From Isoetes taiwanensis (Eukaryota > Streptophyta > Lycopodiopsida > Isoetales > Isoetaceae), in assembly GCA_021234155.1 (NCBI GenBank), contig JAJEKV010000032.1, forward strand, positions 13,780,283 to 13,844,282: a stretch of 64,000 nucleotides of DNA, in the 5' to 3' direction. Positions within the stretch are counted from its first letter, which is position 1. Each line of letters opens with the position of its first letter. The notes under the pieces were generated by a model. That model saw only the letters and a program-made list of their open reading frames with translations. It did no database searches and was not told the DNA's origin. The position numbers and the translations under genes were made by a program. Positions 27,141-42,041 of the stretch are shown here, piece after piece.

Positions 27141-27411
27141 TTATTTTTTATTAATATATCAATAAATAGAAATCTTTACTTGGATTGGACAAGGGCGTGG
27201 TTTTTGAAAAAAATTGCATTATTGATTTTCGGGTTTCTAGTTAAGAATGTTGTTTTTAAAGATGTTAGGGATGTCAAAGAAACACCGATGTGGAGTGGTT
27301 AAGAGCAAGAAAAAAAAATTTAAATAGTTGGTTTTAAAAAAAAAAAAAATTAAAAGGGAAACTAACTCTTAAGAAAGTAGGTAAAGATTCATAATGAAGG
27401 TTTGAAAAAAG

Positions 27412-29020
27412 TCACAAAGCAAGATTAATGAATCTAAATTGGTTTGTAGGTATGGCCCCGACTGTGAAGACACTAATGATTAGTGAGATTAGACGCATGG
27501 TCATAAATGAGATATGTGCTAACGAAAGTCCCGACGGGAGATGCAAACCGGTCAACGCGGTCGACCATTTTGTCGACAGGTGAAAAGGAAGTGCCAATTT
27601 GAGTTAGCACAAAAATGGCCAGTCAAGAAGAAATGTTGACTTCTCTCCTTGACACACATGTAAAGCCAATGATTGGAAACCCCATGGATGAATCGAAGAC
27701 ATGTTTGAAGCATTCAGTGCAGCTTAAAAGTCCCAATGCCGAGGCTCGTGTCAAGGAATGGGTAGCTTCATGGAATTCCTCAAAGAAGCGACGTTTGGAT
27801 CACAAGAACATCATTGCGGATCTCAATGCACGCCGGTTGAGGTAATTAAAAATGCTTTGCATCGGGGAAGCTCTAGTGGAGCGGGGGCCTAGCAAGGCCC
27901 ACTTTTCTTTGGAGAATCACATGAACACATCAATCTTTGTTGATCCCATGCCCGTAGAGGCCGTGGATGTGATACGCCTTTATTGAGGAGAAACCAACAC
28001 ATCGCGACGTATCAAATCAAGATCAACGGAACATAACACTTCCAAGATGATGAGCTATACGGTGGATGGGTTTTCAAGGGCAAAGATAGGGCGTAGACGC
28101 ATGAGATGGCTCAAAGATACATACGCTTCAAGAGCCCAAGATCCCCGCTTTGGCTACATCCATTGGACTTGCATATGAAGTTGCTAGCTCTAGTGGGGAT
28201 ACCATAGGGCCAATGGTGATTCTACCTTTCATGAATGGAGAGACACTTGCACACTTGTTTGACTATTTACCTAATAACTTGTCACGCTTTTTAGAAGATG
28301 GTCAAATGCAATTGCTAGAGCCAAGAAGAACCGACAAACACATAGGGCCGAACTTAGGAGCAAAATGCGAAGTTGTATATCAAGATGTTCCGAGAGATAG
28401 CTCTTGCCCTAGCGGTAAGGTGTCGTTGAGATCCACAAAGGCCACTTCACTCACACAAAGCTTAATTGCAAGAGAGTCAAATTACATTTTGATGATGAGT
28501 ACCAAAATGTGTGGGTGGCCATTGGTGATTGGGACAATGCAATTCATTTTACGCCAAAGAGCGCCGCCCCTTGTTGAAGTGTCAGACTTTACTTCTGGAT
28601 GGGACAAGCAAAATATCCATGGTTAGAGGAAACGTGTTTGAGAAATCAAAGGATGATGATCGTGGTATGGGGACATTTTAAATTCATGATGTCTATGCAT
28701 TGGGATATATTTATGAGATGCTTCCTCGATTTCGCGTGCAAGCTATGCTAATTTAATGGAGTGGTTTAATAATAACAACAATGCCCAATGGATTAATCCA
28801 ACCCATATGTACCAACGACGTCTTGAAGTTGGAGGAGCAAAAAACAAGAATGATGTGCTCACGTGAAGACGTATTCTCATCACGACCCAAAGCTTCCGGG
28901 TTGTTGAAGCCTTACAAAGTGTTGGAATATCTTCTACCATGGTTGTGAGACAAAGACGACACATGAAGTGCATGGATGCCTTGGAGATGTCAAAATTGTT
29001 GTTGTCACAACTCAAATAAT
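27412..29020 (+). pseudogene. Decayed transposon-like coding remnant, copy 2
   Basis: The better-preserved copy. A plus-strand frame at 27615-27848 (76 codons, ending DLNARRLR) contains the basic stretch SWNSSKKRRLDHKNIIADL. A second at 28150-28626 (158 codons) contains LPFMNGETLAHLFDYLPNN. Continuing coding-like sequence is visible in another frame to about 28740. The pieces are separated by stops and frameshifts or by unrecognised introns. No catalytic or zinc-binding motif was identified, so the product is unknown. The same order in 6558-8180 suggests both derive from one ancestral mobile-element gene. Confidence 0.45.
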
Positions 29021-29145
29021 GAATACAATATTGTATATCTTGCCATGTTTAAGAGTATTAAATTTTTTAATTGTCTAATAACCAAATATATAAAGACACT
29101 TTTAATTATTCAAATCCCAATGTTTTGTAATGAACTTCCCATGTT

Positions 29146-30930
29146 GCTAACATTTGTTGCTTTCCTACTATGTTATTCATCGTGACTCCATATAAATAAC
29201 TTGCAAGTTTTTGCACATGTCCAAAGAACCATGGGATGCGACGATGGCATATCTATTGTTCACAACTTTACTTCTCAAGGTGGGTTTGGTAGCCTTATTG
29301 ACAGCCCTAAACCTGCAAAGGCCTTTAAGAGGCGAAGTTGGTCGTTCGGGTTTAGCTCGCCACCACCGCCACCTCCACCATTGTGTGGATTTGGTATGGA
29401 TTTTTTTCTAGGATAAAATGTAAGTTAACCATTTATTTTAACGTTCTAATGTTTTTAAATGTAGCGTGTAAATGCGGTTGCGTCCTTCTTTTGCTATGCA
29501 TAATGTTCGTCGTCGTGGTTATGGGCGGATCTTCTTCTCACCACCACCGCCGAAGAGACGGAAAAGGACCTCGCATCCAGCAGGAAGACGAAGAGCAGGG
29601 AACTCCGAGATATCAACGAGGCGATAACCACAAGATAGGTGGAATGCCTTGCAATTCGGGATGTCGCCCAAGCAGAAATGGAGATTGCTTGGCCAGTCGT
29701 TGAACAAAGTATGAGGTCCGGCGCCCATGACCCTCCACGCCATAGCTCATACACTCCTTCGTAATTCAATCTTGGGCCCGTTCTCGAAAGCACGAGGAGA
29801 ATGAACCCCCCGACGGCGAGCCGACCGGCCGCTTACGCCGGAGTGGACATAATTCCTCTTCAAGCTACGTAAAGATCGTGCACCACCGCACCACCTCCAC
29901 GAAGGCATCTCTTTCAATATGAGTGAGTTCATCTTGAATTATGCCCTTTTTGTTCACTAACACATATTCATATGTTAGTCGTATGTTGAGTGTAGTAGCA
30001 AGAGTTGCCGCGCCACAAAGACCTGCAGATGGCGACAATTTTGGAAGATGGCTAATAGTGTCACAAATAGCTTTTGCCATAACGTCCACAAGGGTGAATG
30101 GAACTCGGGGAGCCTATGATGAGGAAAAAGAGAGGATCAAGGAGCTTTTTAGAAGCGAGAATATCCCGAGCTCAAGTCGAGAGATCTCATGGAGGGAGGT
30201 TTGTTCAAAGCAGGGTAAACATGTTAAAGCCACCGTGTATTAGGGCTCTTTCGTTCTTCATTATAACCTCATTGTACTCATATTTTATTTATATTTTGCA
30301 GAGGTAATCGAAGAAGCAACCTGAAAGCTCTTGCCAAAGCTGATGTGAGAGTCTCGATAGAGGAAGTGGCAATGACCTATCCGGGTTGACTAATGAGGCA
30401 TTTCAAGTACATCATCTCTCCCATGAGTCATTATAATTAGATGATGCCATGTGGACTAAGTCCTTGTATTGCATTGTAGTGTTTGAAGGCCAACATATTA
30501 TCAAAGAAAGGGGAAGCTAGAACAAAGCAGTTACCGGACGCGAGGTAACGACGAAGCAAGTGGCGACCATAGTGCCAATAAGACTGGTCCGGGCGGTTAT
30601 GGCTTTCTCGGATAAGCTATTTGTAAGTATAAATTTGGTTTATAATGTAGGTTCTCGAGTTGAACACTAACATTAGTTTTGGTGCTCATTCTCAATAGGC
30701 GCCATTTGTCGGGTCGCCGGCTAAAGATGAACGCGAAAAGGGCCTTCAAACAAGGAAGTCATGCGCCATCGCAGACGCCATCGCAGCGTGAAAGGGGATG
30801 AAGTGTGTATCATTCATTAGATAATTATTTGTGACTACAATGAACTAATTGTTGTGATACAATATAATGCAGGTAAATGAAGACGAAGCCAATGAAGAAG
30901 AAGAAGAAGAGAGCAACAACTAAAGACTTA
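29146..30930 (+). CDS. Candidate multi-exon mobile-element gene, unidentified
   Basis: Several plus-strand coding-like stretches follow one another: 29201-29416 (proline-rich SPPPPPPPLCGFG), 29383-29703 (basic and histidine/arginine-rich), 29941-30243 (100 codons, with RWLIVSQIAFAITSTRVNG and EEKERIKELFRSENIPSS), then short stretches with AKADVRVSIEEVAMTYPG near 30330-30390 and an acidic end (EDEANEEEEEESNN) near 30880-30920 closed by TAA. The candidate donor-acceptor pairs were not resolved. It lies 0.4 kb before a CGTCGTT-rich region and a CACTA-type end, so a TNPA-like role is possible, but this is inference from position only. Confidence 0.35.
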
Positions 30931-31365
30931 ATATATTTTGTAATGTGCAAATTACATTGTGAAATATATTAATTGAATTCAATTTAAATTTTTTTATGCT
31001 TTGTTCTTATTATTTGTGATTTTTTTGTTATGTTAATTTTATGCTCGATTCTATTTTTTTATTCTTAGATTTATTAAACATTTAATTACATATTAAACAA
31101 TAATGCTTATCTACCATTAATATAATTTAATCAATATTTGTTTCTATTTTTCGAATTTATTAATTTTTAAATATTTATTCTCGATTTATTTTGTTCATAT
31201 TTAATATTTATTAATACTATTAATATTATTGATAATATTAATATTAATAAATATTACTAAATATTTATTTATATTAAATATTTGTTAATTTTGAATATGA
31301 ATATTAACTGTCCGTTAAATCATATTGAATAATATTAAATAAATATTTTTTTTTATCAAAATTCC
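30931..31365. other. AT-rich stretch without visible gene
   Basis: Strongly AT-rich with repeated ATATTTATTAATATTAATA-like words. Nothing recognisable is present. Confidence 0.6.
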
Positions 31366-31897
31366 TTAATCGTCGTTGAACGGCGTTATGCGCGTGGTCG
31401 CCACGCCGCCAGCGTCGTTGAACGACGTTGTTCTGCGGGCGCCCAGCCGCCAGACAGCGACAGCCACCACGCAGCAGACGGTGACACCCACGCCAAAGAA
31501 CGCCGTTGAACGACGTTTCACACGCCGGCAACCACGCCGCCGCTTACGCTACCGGGCAACGCCATTACCGGATCGGACATGATGACGTGTACTTTTCGCC
31601 GTTGAACGACGTTGTTGTGTCATCCGCCACGCCACCGGCCATACCGGGCGCTGGCCACTGGCAAAGAAGCGTCGCTTGGTCGAATCCACGGTAATGCGAA
31701 CGACGCTTGAACGACGCCGTCGCCGCTTAAAGACGCCGCTGGTTGACGCAGCGATAGCGACGCGATAAACGTCGTTTATCGACGCCCCGACGCCGAAATA
31801 GACGCGTCGTTTATCGACTTTTTGACGCCGATCATCGACGCAGTAACGACGCCCGACGCCGTAATAGACGCCGTAATGGGGCTTTGGTTTTGTAGTG
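31366..31897. mobile_element. CACTA-type transposon terminus with subterminal motifs
   Basis: Dense GTCGTTGAACGACG and CGTCGTTTATCGACG palindromic motifs fill 31366-31875. The sequence then closes with GGCTTTGGTTTTGTAGTG, ending TAGTG at 31897. TAGTG (the complement of CACTA) plus a motif-rich subterminal region is the hallmark of CACTA elements. The matching CACTACAAAACC end was not found in this window, so the partner end is probably to the left of base 1, or the element is truncated. The transposon genes would then lie within the preceding 30 kb. Confidence 0.65.
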
Positions 31898-33917
31898 GAT
31901 GAAGTAAAGATCCCGTTACGCCGGGTTCACATGGATGAACCGCGGTTACCGGGCTTAAAACCCGGCCAACTTGGGCGAGGCAAAAAATTCACCGCTTTTG
32001 GAAAATCAGCCCTTGCAAGATCCAACTTGGCGTAGTTGATGCAAATGAATTTTTAATCGCTTCGACTCCACCAGAACTCAGCGGAGAGCCTAAACTTCTC
32101 CATGTGAACCACCCATAAGGCGCAGCCGCAGCGCCTCGAAATGAAAGTCTGATACAAAGCTTCAACCTACACATTCAAATTTTGAAATGTGGAAGGCGGG
32201 AAGCTTGTATGGCCATGGCCTCTAAATGAAAATAGCGCAAGAATCGGTGACACGCACGCTTGGTATCTGACAAACCAAGAGACACCGTCATGAGTTGCCA
32301 GTATGCTATAATGCAAGTGGCTTTTTAGAAGCGCCACATGTTGCATCAGCCTGTTTGACAACCAACAGAATTAAATACATATGGCGCCATGAATGCGCAA
32401 TCCCCCTTATTCCGGGAGAATATTCCAAGTAAATCTGTAATGATGAGATTTGGTATCCTAGTTGGCATGGGAAAAAAGGAGCGGAAATATGACGTGGAAT
32501 GGCTGATAGGAGGCCATTTTGAGACCCCAAATCCGCCCTAATGTGACTTGCATATTGACTTCAAGCAATGGTTTGCGAATTATATGGTGATACGGAAAAT
32601 GGTATTTGACCCCATCATAGATTTGTCGGGATGGTGGACAATTTAGGAGAGAGAATATATGCAAGAATATTCTAAAAATCAATGGCCACAATTTAATAAA
32701 AAGGAGAAACAGCGATAACTGAGACCGACTGTTGGTATATAGCAGCTGATTTCAAGCGGATGGGGAAAATGCTCGGGCTGGCAAGTTTCTAATAATATTG
32801 CAAAAGTTTCTTTTTTATCCCGAATTTGAAAACTGCAAGCATGACAACTTTGATTTGCATTAAAGCATTCTGTTACTTAAAATTCTCTATTTTCAAGTAT
32901 TATGGGTTTTTTATTCAACATTGATTGGGAGCCATTTATTGGCGGCATATTCTTAGTATTGTGCCAAATCCATGGCTATTAACAATTTCCCGAAAATTCA
33001 CCATGCCATTCCCTATGGTCTCGATTGAAAATAGCATTTGCAGAATAAACCATAGCATTAACAATTTCTACAAAACCATGGTCTCTCTGCTAAACCAGAC
33101 TGCCTTTGCTAAGCCAAACTGCCCCAATCGACCCTGCACTGCTCCCCCAATTAATCCTGCAGTCAATCCAAAATTTCGAAATGCGTGAATGAATCCTGCT
33201 GCCAAAATCAATCTTGCACAATCTCGGAATCAACCTCGAAATCAATCATCTTCATAGCAACTGGATGCACCTGTACAACGTACAGACATGGCTGTTTACA
33301 CCAGGGCTGGAGGATTCGAACCTCCGGGCCATGTCGGCCTCACCAGAACCCTTCTACTCTACTGCCATCTTACCTATCCTGCATAAATGCTACAAGCAAG
33401 CAGCAGCAAAGCAAGTCAAACAGCAAACAAAGCCGACATGCAAACAACAAACAGCAGCAAAGCTACAAGCAGCAAATAGCAAACAGCAGCAAAGCTACAA
33501 AGCTACAGCCATAGCCGATGGCTTCAACCGCCAAAGCATCTGTGGGCTTCATCGCCATAGCTCTCTGCTCTCTACCTCTCTTCATCGCCATACCTCCCTA
33601 CCTCTGTGCTTCCGCCTCTGCTCCGCTACCCCAGCCAAAAAAAGAAAGGAGCATCCGTTTCTATCCACGCCCCAGAAAAACGGCGTCCAAAAAAAATTTA
33701 TTCTTCCTAACATTTCGAAATAAAAGTCATATAAAAACGCAAAAAAGCAAGAACACCTCTAAATGACATTAAGCTCCTTAAACATAGCAAGATATACGAT
33801 TTTTTTTTAACAGAAATCTTAGCCCAACCATGCGATCACAAATACCAAACTCAAACGTTGAAAGTTTATGATTTGCATTAAAGCGTGCTTTTGCTTGAGA
33901 GCATGTTCCAATTTTTG
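31898..33917. other. Intergenic, no gene recognised
   Basis: Between the CACTA end and the 3' end of the kinesin gene. Small open frames on both strands (60-170 codons) show no domain. At about 33395-33505 an imperfect AGCAAACAGCAGCAAAG-type repeat gives a Gln/Lys/Ser-rich frame. A tRNA T-arm-like segment (GGAGGATTCGAACCTCC) lies at about 33308-33328 without a complete cloverleaf. Confidence 0.5.
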
Positions 33918-36900
33918 CTATCTCTGCCGGTCTAAGGGAGCTTTCCAGAAATGTAGCAGATTAAGTAACCTGTAAAATAAATTGGCTCCCGAACCTTTGC
34001 TTCTTGCAATTGGAAGCTCACAATTTTCTCCTCCATATTCACTTGGAACCGGTGAGAAGCCCCCAAACAGGCCATGGTTGCCTCCTCGAAGTGGCCGTAT
34101 AACTCGTGCCTTCCTGCCTTGATTAAGTGAATTGCGCAAAGCTCCTGTTAACAAGGAGCAAACCTAATGAGAGACAATAGATTGCAGACTTTTTCAAGTG
34201 CTTTACCTGTTCCTTTGAAAGTAGAAATTGTACATTTATTTAGCAGGTATTTGCATGCAACCAATTCCGTATGCAGATCTTGATTTTCTCTTGTCAGCTG
34301 CAAACAATACAACCATGCAATTAGTCTGAATTCAAATATCATGATTCAAATATCTAGCTGACTAGATGTTGGAGCCCATCTGTAGTAGTTCAATGTCCTT
34401 GATAGAAGAGTATATGATCATCTGGCTGTCGTGGACATGCATTTGGTACTGTACCTTATCACAAGTATCAGCCAGATCTTCAATGCTGTTCTGTAGAAGA
34501 AAAATAGATTTTGAAACTCCGTCTATAGGATCCCCTTCCATGTTTTTGAAGTCTTCATCTAAAAGGCCTTCTTCCTTAAACATATTCTCAAGGGTCGGCA
34601 CAATATCTTCTAGGTTCTGCATTCGTTTGGGAATCCTTTGCCGCAACTGCCATGTGATATTTTGCTCCGTTACTTCATCAAATTTGAATTGAAAATAGCT
34701 TCATCAATTACTCAATCAACACTCAAAAGACGTGTTCTAGATCGTCTACATCGATCTGGACATCTAAATGTGCACTTGCCTTTTCCATCAAGTTATTTCC
34801 ATCATGATGGTGCATGGTATCTTGCATCAATACTCCAGTCTTTGAAATTCCTGTTTTTTCTGCAACTAGGCATAGAAATAAGTTCCATAATGCCCATCTT
34901 TTAATGCAAACCTGGCATGCATACCTTCTTCGTGGATAGAGTGCAACCGAGCATTTAGCATGATAACTTGTGAGCGCAAAACTTCACATTCTCTTTCTGA
35001 TTTTGACAAAAGTTGCTCTAGTTCATATTGCCCTCTTTCCGAGTTGATTTTAGGTTTATTTTTTATCTGTTTTGCTCTGCATTGAAATATCAGACTTGTT
35101 GTTATATAATCCCTATGCAGTTACAAAGAAAATTTGCAAGCTAAAGTAGCCCACCTGGTCCCAAACCGGAGCGTAGAAAGTGTCTCTGACGAATTTAACG
35201 AGCTTGGTGAGCAGCAACAAAGAAGAGTTGTTCGAGAATTGCCACCCTAAACATATTTTGCAATAAGCACAAATAGAAACGCCAGAAATCAGGACTTTAT
35301 AGTATGAACATACTAGCGATTCTTGAAGAATCCTTGTCAAGCGAGAATCCCTGTAAGGTATGTGGCATGTTTTTTCTGTAGAAAATAATCAACTGGTGAA
35401 TGAATAGTGCAGGATATGAATGAGGTGAAGAATTTCACATATACCACTGGTCAAAGCGTTAATAACATTTCCTAGTGCTGAAAGAGATTTATTGATTGTT
35501 TTAGCTTCAATTAAAATTTTTCCTTCAGCACCAGTCTTCTCTACTTTTTCAGACCCAGCTAGATCCACCAGAAATAACTTCCCTGTTTTAGCACTGCAAT
35601 ATGCCCAATCTGAAAATTAGAGCCTGTAAGAAGGATACTCTGAAATGCACGTGGCAGAACCATTACCTTCTGTCCTCTATACTTGTTTGTTGGATGGTGA
35701 TCATGAAAACACAATGACTTCTGCTACTGCCAGCATTCATTTCTAGTATCACTCAGGACTATCCAACTTAATAAATCCATTTCTATCAAACAAGGAAAGG
35801 ATACGAGTTGCAGCAACAGCTCTATTTGCAACTCCTGACTGAAATGTCAAATGCCATTTTACAATTTAGGTGTCTATGCCATTCTAAATATCAGTACTTG
35901 GAATAACCCATAGACCTTTAGAAGCTTAAGCATTTCCTGCTCTGTTTGAATATAGGCCTGCATAGATAACCCTTAAAGGTGTTGAATGGAATGTTCAAAT
36001 TAATCAGCAACTTCTCGCTAGTCAAATATGATAACCTCTGTTGCCCCTGCAACGAATATTCCACGTGCTTTGTCCTCTTTCACTTGTAAATTATCCTTTG
36101 TAGAATCGAAGAGATCTCTGTAGCAATAAGAAGAAAAATCAGAGAGTGAGCACATTTTTAGATGAATGAAAGCTCAAAGTTTTACTATTATAACATCAGC
36201 TCACCTAATCTTTTCCATATAAATCTCCACCTAACAAAATAGGCAGACATGAATCAAATCAAGGTCCTATTCAAACTGACATTATGAAAAATCACATTAC
36301 CATAGACAACTTGATTATAAACTCGATACTTGGATCAGCAGAACCTATGAGCTCGAAGATTGACTGCACAACTCTTGGCAAAATGCCCTTAGATTCGGGG
36401 TCATCCAACAGCATGTTCGGTCCCTATTTTGCACAACAAACGTCGTTCTTAAACGGAGAATATAGAAAATAACAGACAAAATTCGAAAACAATAACAAAC
36501 CTCCATGCTGAACGTTTTGCCAGCTCCAGTCTTAAGAAGAATTCACAGCTTTCGTATCAAAAACTTAATATGGAGAAAGAAAGATCAGAATGAACATTTC
36601 TTTCTACCTGACCGTAAGTAAGAATTGTACCATTGATTGCATTCATAGCATCTATGTTACATAACGGAATCAAAGATGTCAGAATGCATCTACTATGGAA
36701 CATTCTTAGATTCCTGTAATATTCATATCACATATACGTTGGACGGTAAGTACCTCTTACCACCGGCATGGCCACAAACTCAAATACTTCGAACTGGGAA
36801 GAGTTTTCATAAAATACTCTGTCAAATGAGAAGGAGAGTTGGCCCTCTTTCTCATCCTGAGATGCACAGGAGACAAAAATTAGAGGTTTCTTTGTATAAT

Positions 36901-37046
36901 CCAGCTAGAACTCATGTGAATGATCGGATTACCTTAAAATCAAAGGATATTTCGTCGATTTTCTGAAGGCAAATATTTTGTAAGCCATGCTCGCCCTCCT
37001 TGGCATTGCCAGGCCTGAATCTTACGCACACTGCTACATTCGACAT
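33918..37046 (-). CDS. KIN1: Kinesin-1 motor protein (plant KIN-1/PSS1-like), 18 exons
   Basis: An ATP-dependent microtubule motor. Exons (minus): 37046-36933, 36856-36754, 36651-36608, 36530-36501, 36423-36301, 36230-36205, 36117-36036, 35957-35916, 35838-35805, 35742-35667, 35593-35445, 35375-35314, 35246-35155, 35076-34925, 34859-34780, 34646-34455, 34297-34207, 34144-33918, giving 572 residues with no stop or frameshift. It begins [14 protein letters not shown], the usual plant kinesin-1 start. The P-loop YGQTGAGKT is at 85-93, switch I NAGSSRSH at about 202-209, switch II VDLAGSE at about 234-240, then [25 protein letters not shown] and [12 protein letters not shown] close the motor. A coiled-coil-like region and a basic tail ([12 protein letters not shown]) follow. 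Introns are 62-157 bp. All are GT-AG except the one after exon 15, which has AAG/GCAAGT (GC-AG). The rice and Arabidopsis relatives act in meiosis and gametophyte development and are, as I recall, about 100 residues shorter, so the tail model deserves transcript support. Confidence 0.93.
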
Positions 37047-37398
37047 GCCGGAATGATCCGAGGCTATTGTGAATTTGTTATCTCGGTTTCACGGACATTA
37101 TTTGTATGTCGCCAGTTTCTGGCAGGAAACCGGCACCGGTTTCTTCCCCCGGCCGGTGGGTTCCCGGTCTTGGTTTTTCTTGTCCAAGGGAGGAATGGTA
37201 GTGAGGAAGTTGGAATATACGCAGCTTATTATAAATGGATGGTGGATATACCCGGACAGTGATCCTTCCACCATGATGCTTTTTTATCAGGAGGCTATAG
37301 AGGCCCTCTTTTGGGTTAAAAACAAAGTCATTAGCACTACTACTTTGTCCCCGATCCTTGCAGATACAGATCTATGGAGGTTCAACCAGGAAATTTAG
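37047..37398 (+). CDS. Open frame divergent from KIN1, unidentified
   Basis: A 109-codon plus-strand frame (37069-37398) starts 23 bp from the kinesin start codon on the opposite strand. It contains SKGGMVVRKLEYTQLIING and EAIEALFWVKNKVI. No domain was recognised. It overlaps the expected KIN1 promoter, so either promoter sequence is open by chance or a remnant of another gene or a retroelement has landed there. No upstream start or splice context was convincing. Confidence 0.25.
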
Positions 37399-41000
<3,602 letters not shown>

Positions 41001-41191
41001 TGGCGGGTGCCCAATAAGGTGAGGCCATGTGGAAATGACCCTATGCCTAAGGTTGGTTAAGTTATATGAATAACTTAGTCATGCTCCCTTTTCCACCTAC
41101 TATGGTGTACAAGGCTACTAAAGTAGACTTGTATAGTGACGTGGCCCAGAAATATACGTATTTATAGCGTATATTTCAGGGGAACGTCACA
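41001..41191 (-). repeat. 3' LTR remnant (first 191 bp of the LTR)
   Basis: Aligns over its whole length with 59860-60050 in direct orientation (shared TTATATGAATAACTTAG, CACCTA-TATGGTGTACAAGG, GTAGACTTGTA). In element sense it starts TGTGACGTTCCC at 41191. Homology stops at 41001, well short of the full LTR, so the distal 1.4 kb has been lost or replaced. Confidence 0.85.
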
Positions 41192-41203
41192 TTCCCCCCC
41201 CTT
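41192..41203 (-). promoter_or_regulatory. Polypurine tract
   Basis: AAGGGGGGGGAA in element sense, directly abutting the 3' LTR start. This is the expected plus-strand DNA primer of an LTR retrotransposon and confirms both the orientation and the LTR boundary. Confidence 0.88.
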
Positions 41204-42041
41204 AGGATAATGTTGCCCTCAGCATTAAGCTAAGGTGATGAACCTGCAACAACCCTGCAAAAACTCACAACATGAATATATAAACTTAACTTTATTGCAA
41301 AGATCAACTTGCTATTAGTTACTTAGCACATACATATAGGCTATATTTTTACCTATACAAAATTATATAGCCTTCACACTTGCTAACTATCACAATATAA
41401 CCATGAACATTATCACAACGGATATTAGGAGTTCATAGCTAAGTCTACAAAAATTATGACTTCTATCTTCTCGTGACGTGCTCCCTCATCCATCCTCCCC
41501 TTCACCGGACTGCACACGTAGCAAATTACATTAGTTTAGTTAATAAATTTGTGGTTTTAGGAGACCACCCCCCTTACTACCTCCTTGAACTACTAGCTCA
41601 AAGTTACCTCTACTACCTTTCACTCGATCATGGCCCTTAGGGTTTGAGCTTAAGAACCATTTAGGATATCATTGCCCATGATCGAGTGTTACCTTGTACA
41701 AGATCCCTTTAATCGAGTACACCTGCAGTGCCTCATGCCCCTGGGGGTTTAAGCTAGGGAATGTCTCACGATCCCATCATCGCGCATGATAACTCATACC
41801 TCACCACCCTACAGTCATGTTTATGTGCCCTACATCGTGGCATAGAGATCATCCGAATGATGGTCTCATCATCGCCCACTATGCTGACCCTTCTGGTCAT
41901 GCGCACTCTTGGTGCGCGCTGGCCTAGAGAACGCCCCTAGAGGGTATCTCATCATCGCCTACACTCCAAGATTCCCGCATATGCACCCTACTAGCCTAGA
42001 ATGCATATGCCTTCCTGCTCCCGTTCTAAGACATACAAAGC
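41204..42041. other. 3' untranslated region of the LTR element
   Basis: About 840 bp between the chromodomain stop and the polypurine tract. No gene is visible. Short near-repeats of CATGATCGAG and CCTCATGCCC are present. Confidence 0.6.

Larger units (their letters stand above)
20840..29145. repeat. 8.3 kb direct-repeat block, copy 2
   Basis: Second copy of 1-8305 in the same orientation, with the same order of CTT runs, AT-rich units, hairpin, minisatellite and decayed ORF. Upstream 20641-20839 is not covered by copy 1 because the window begins inside the block. Confidence 0.85.

Noticed and set aside
33308-33360. tRNA gene on minus (GGAGGTTCGAATCCTCC T-arm)
   Set aside because: No seven-base acceptor pairing and no anticodon arm could be built. 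Only a T-arm-like segment remains.
41001-41191. A complete 191-bp LTR (TRIM-like element)
   Set aside because: The primer binding site and LTR end at 48739-48752 show the LTR continues for about 1.6 kb. The 191 bp is a truncated copy.
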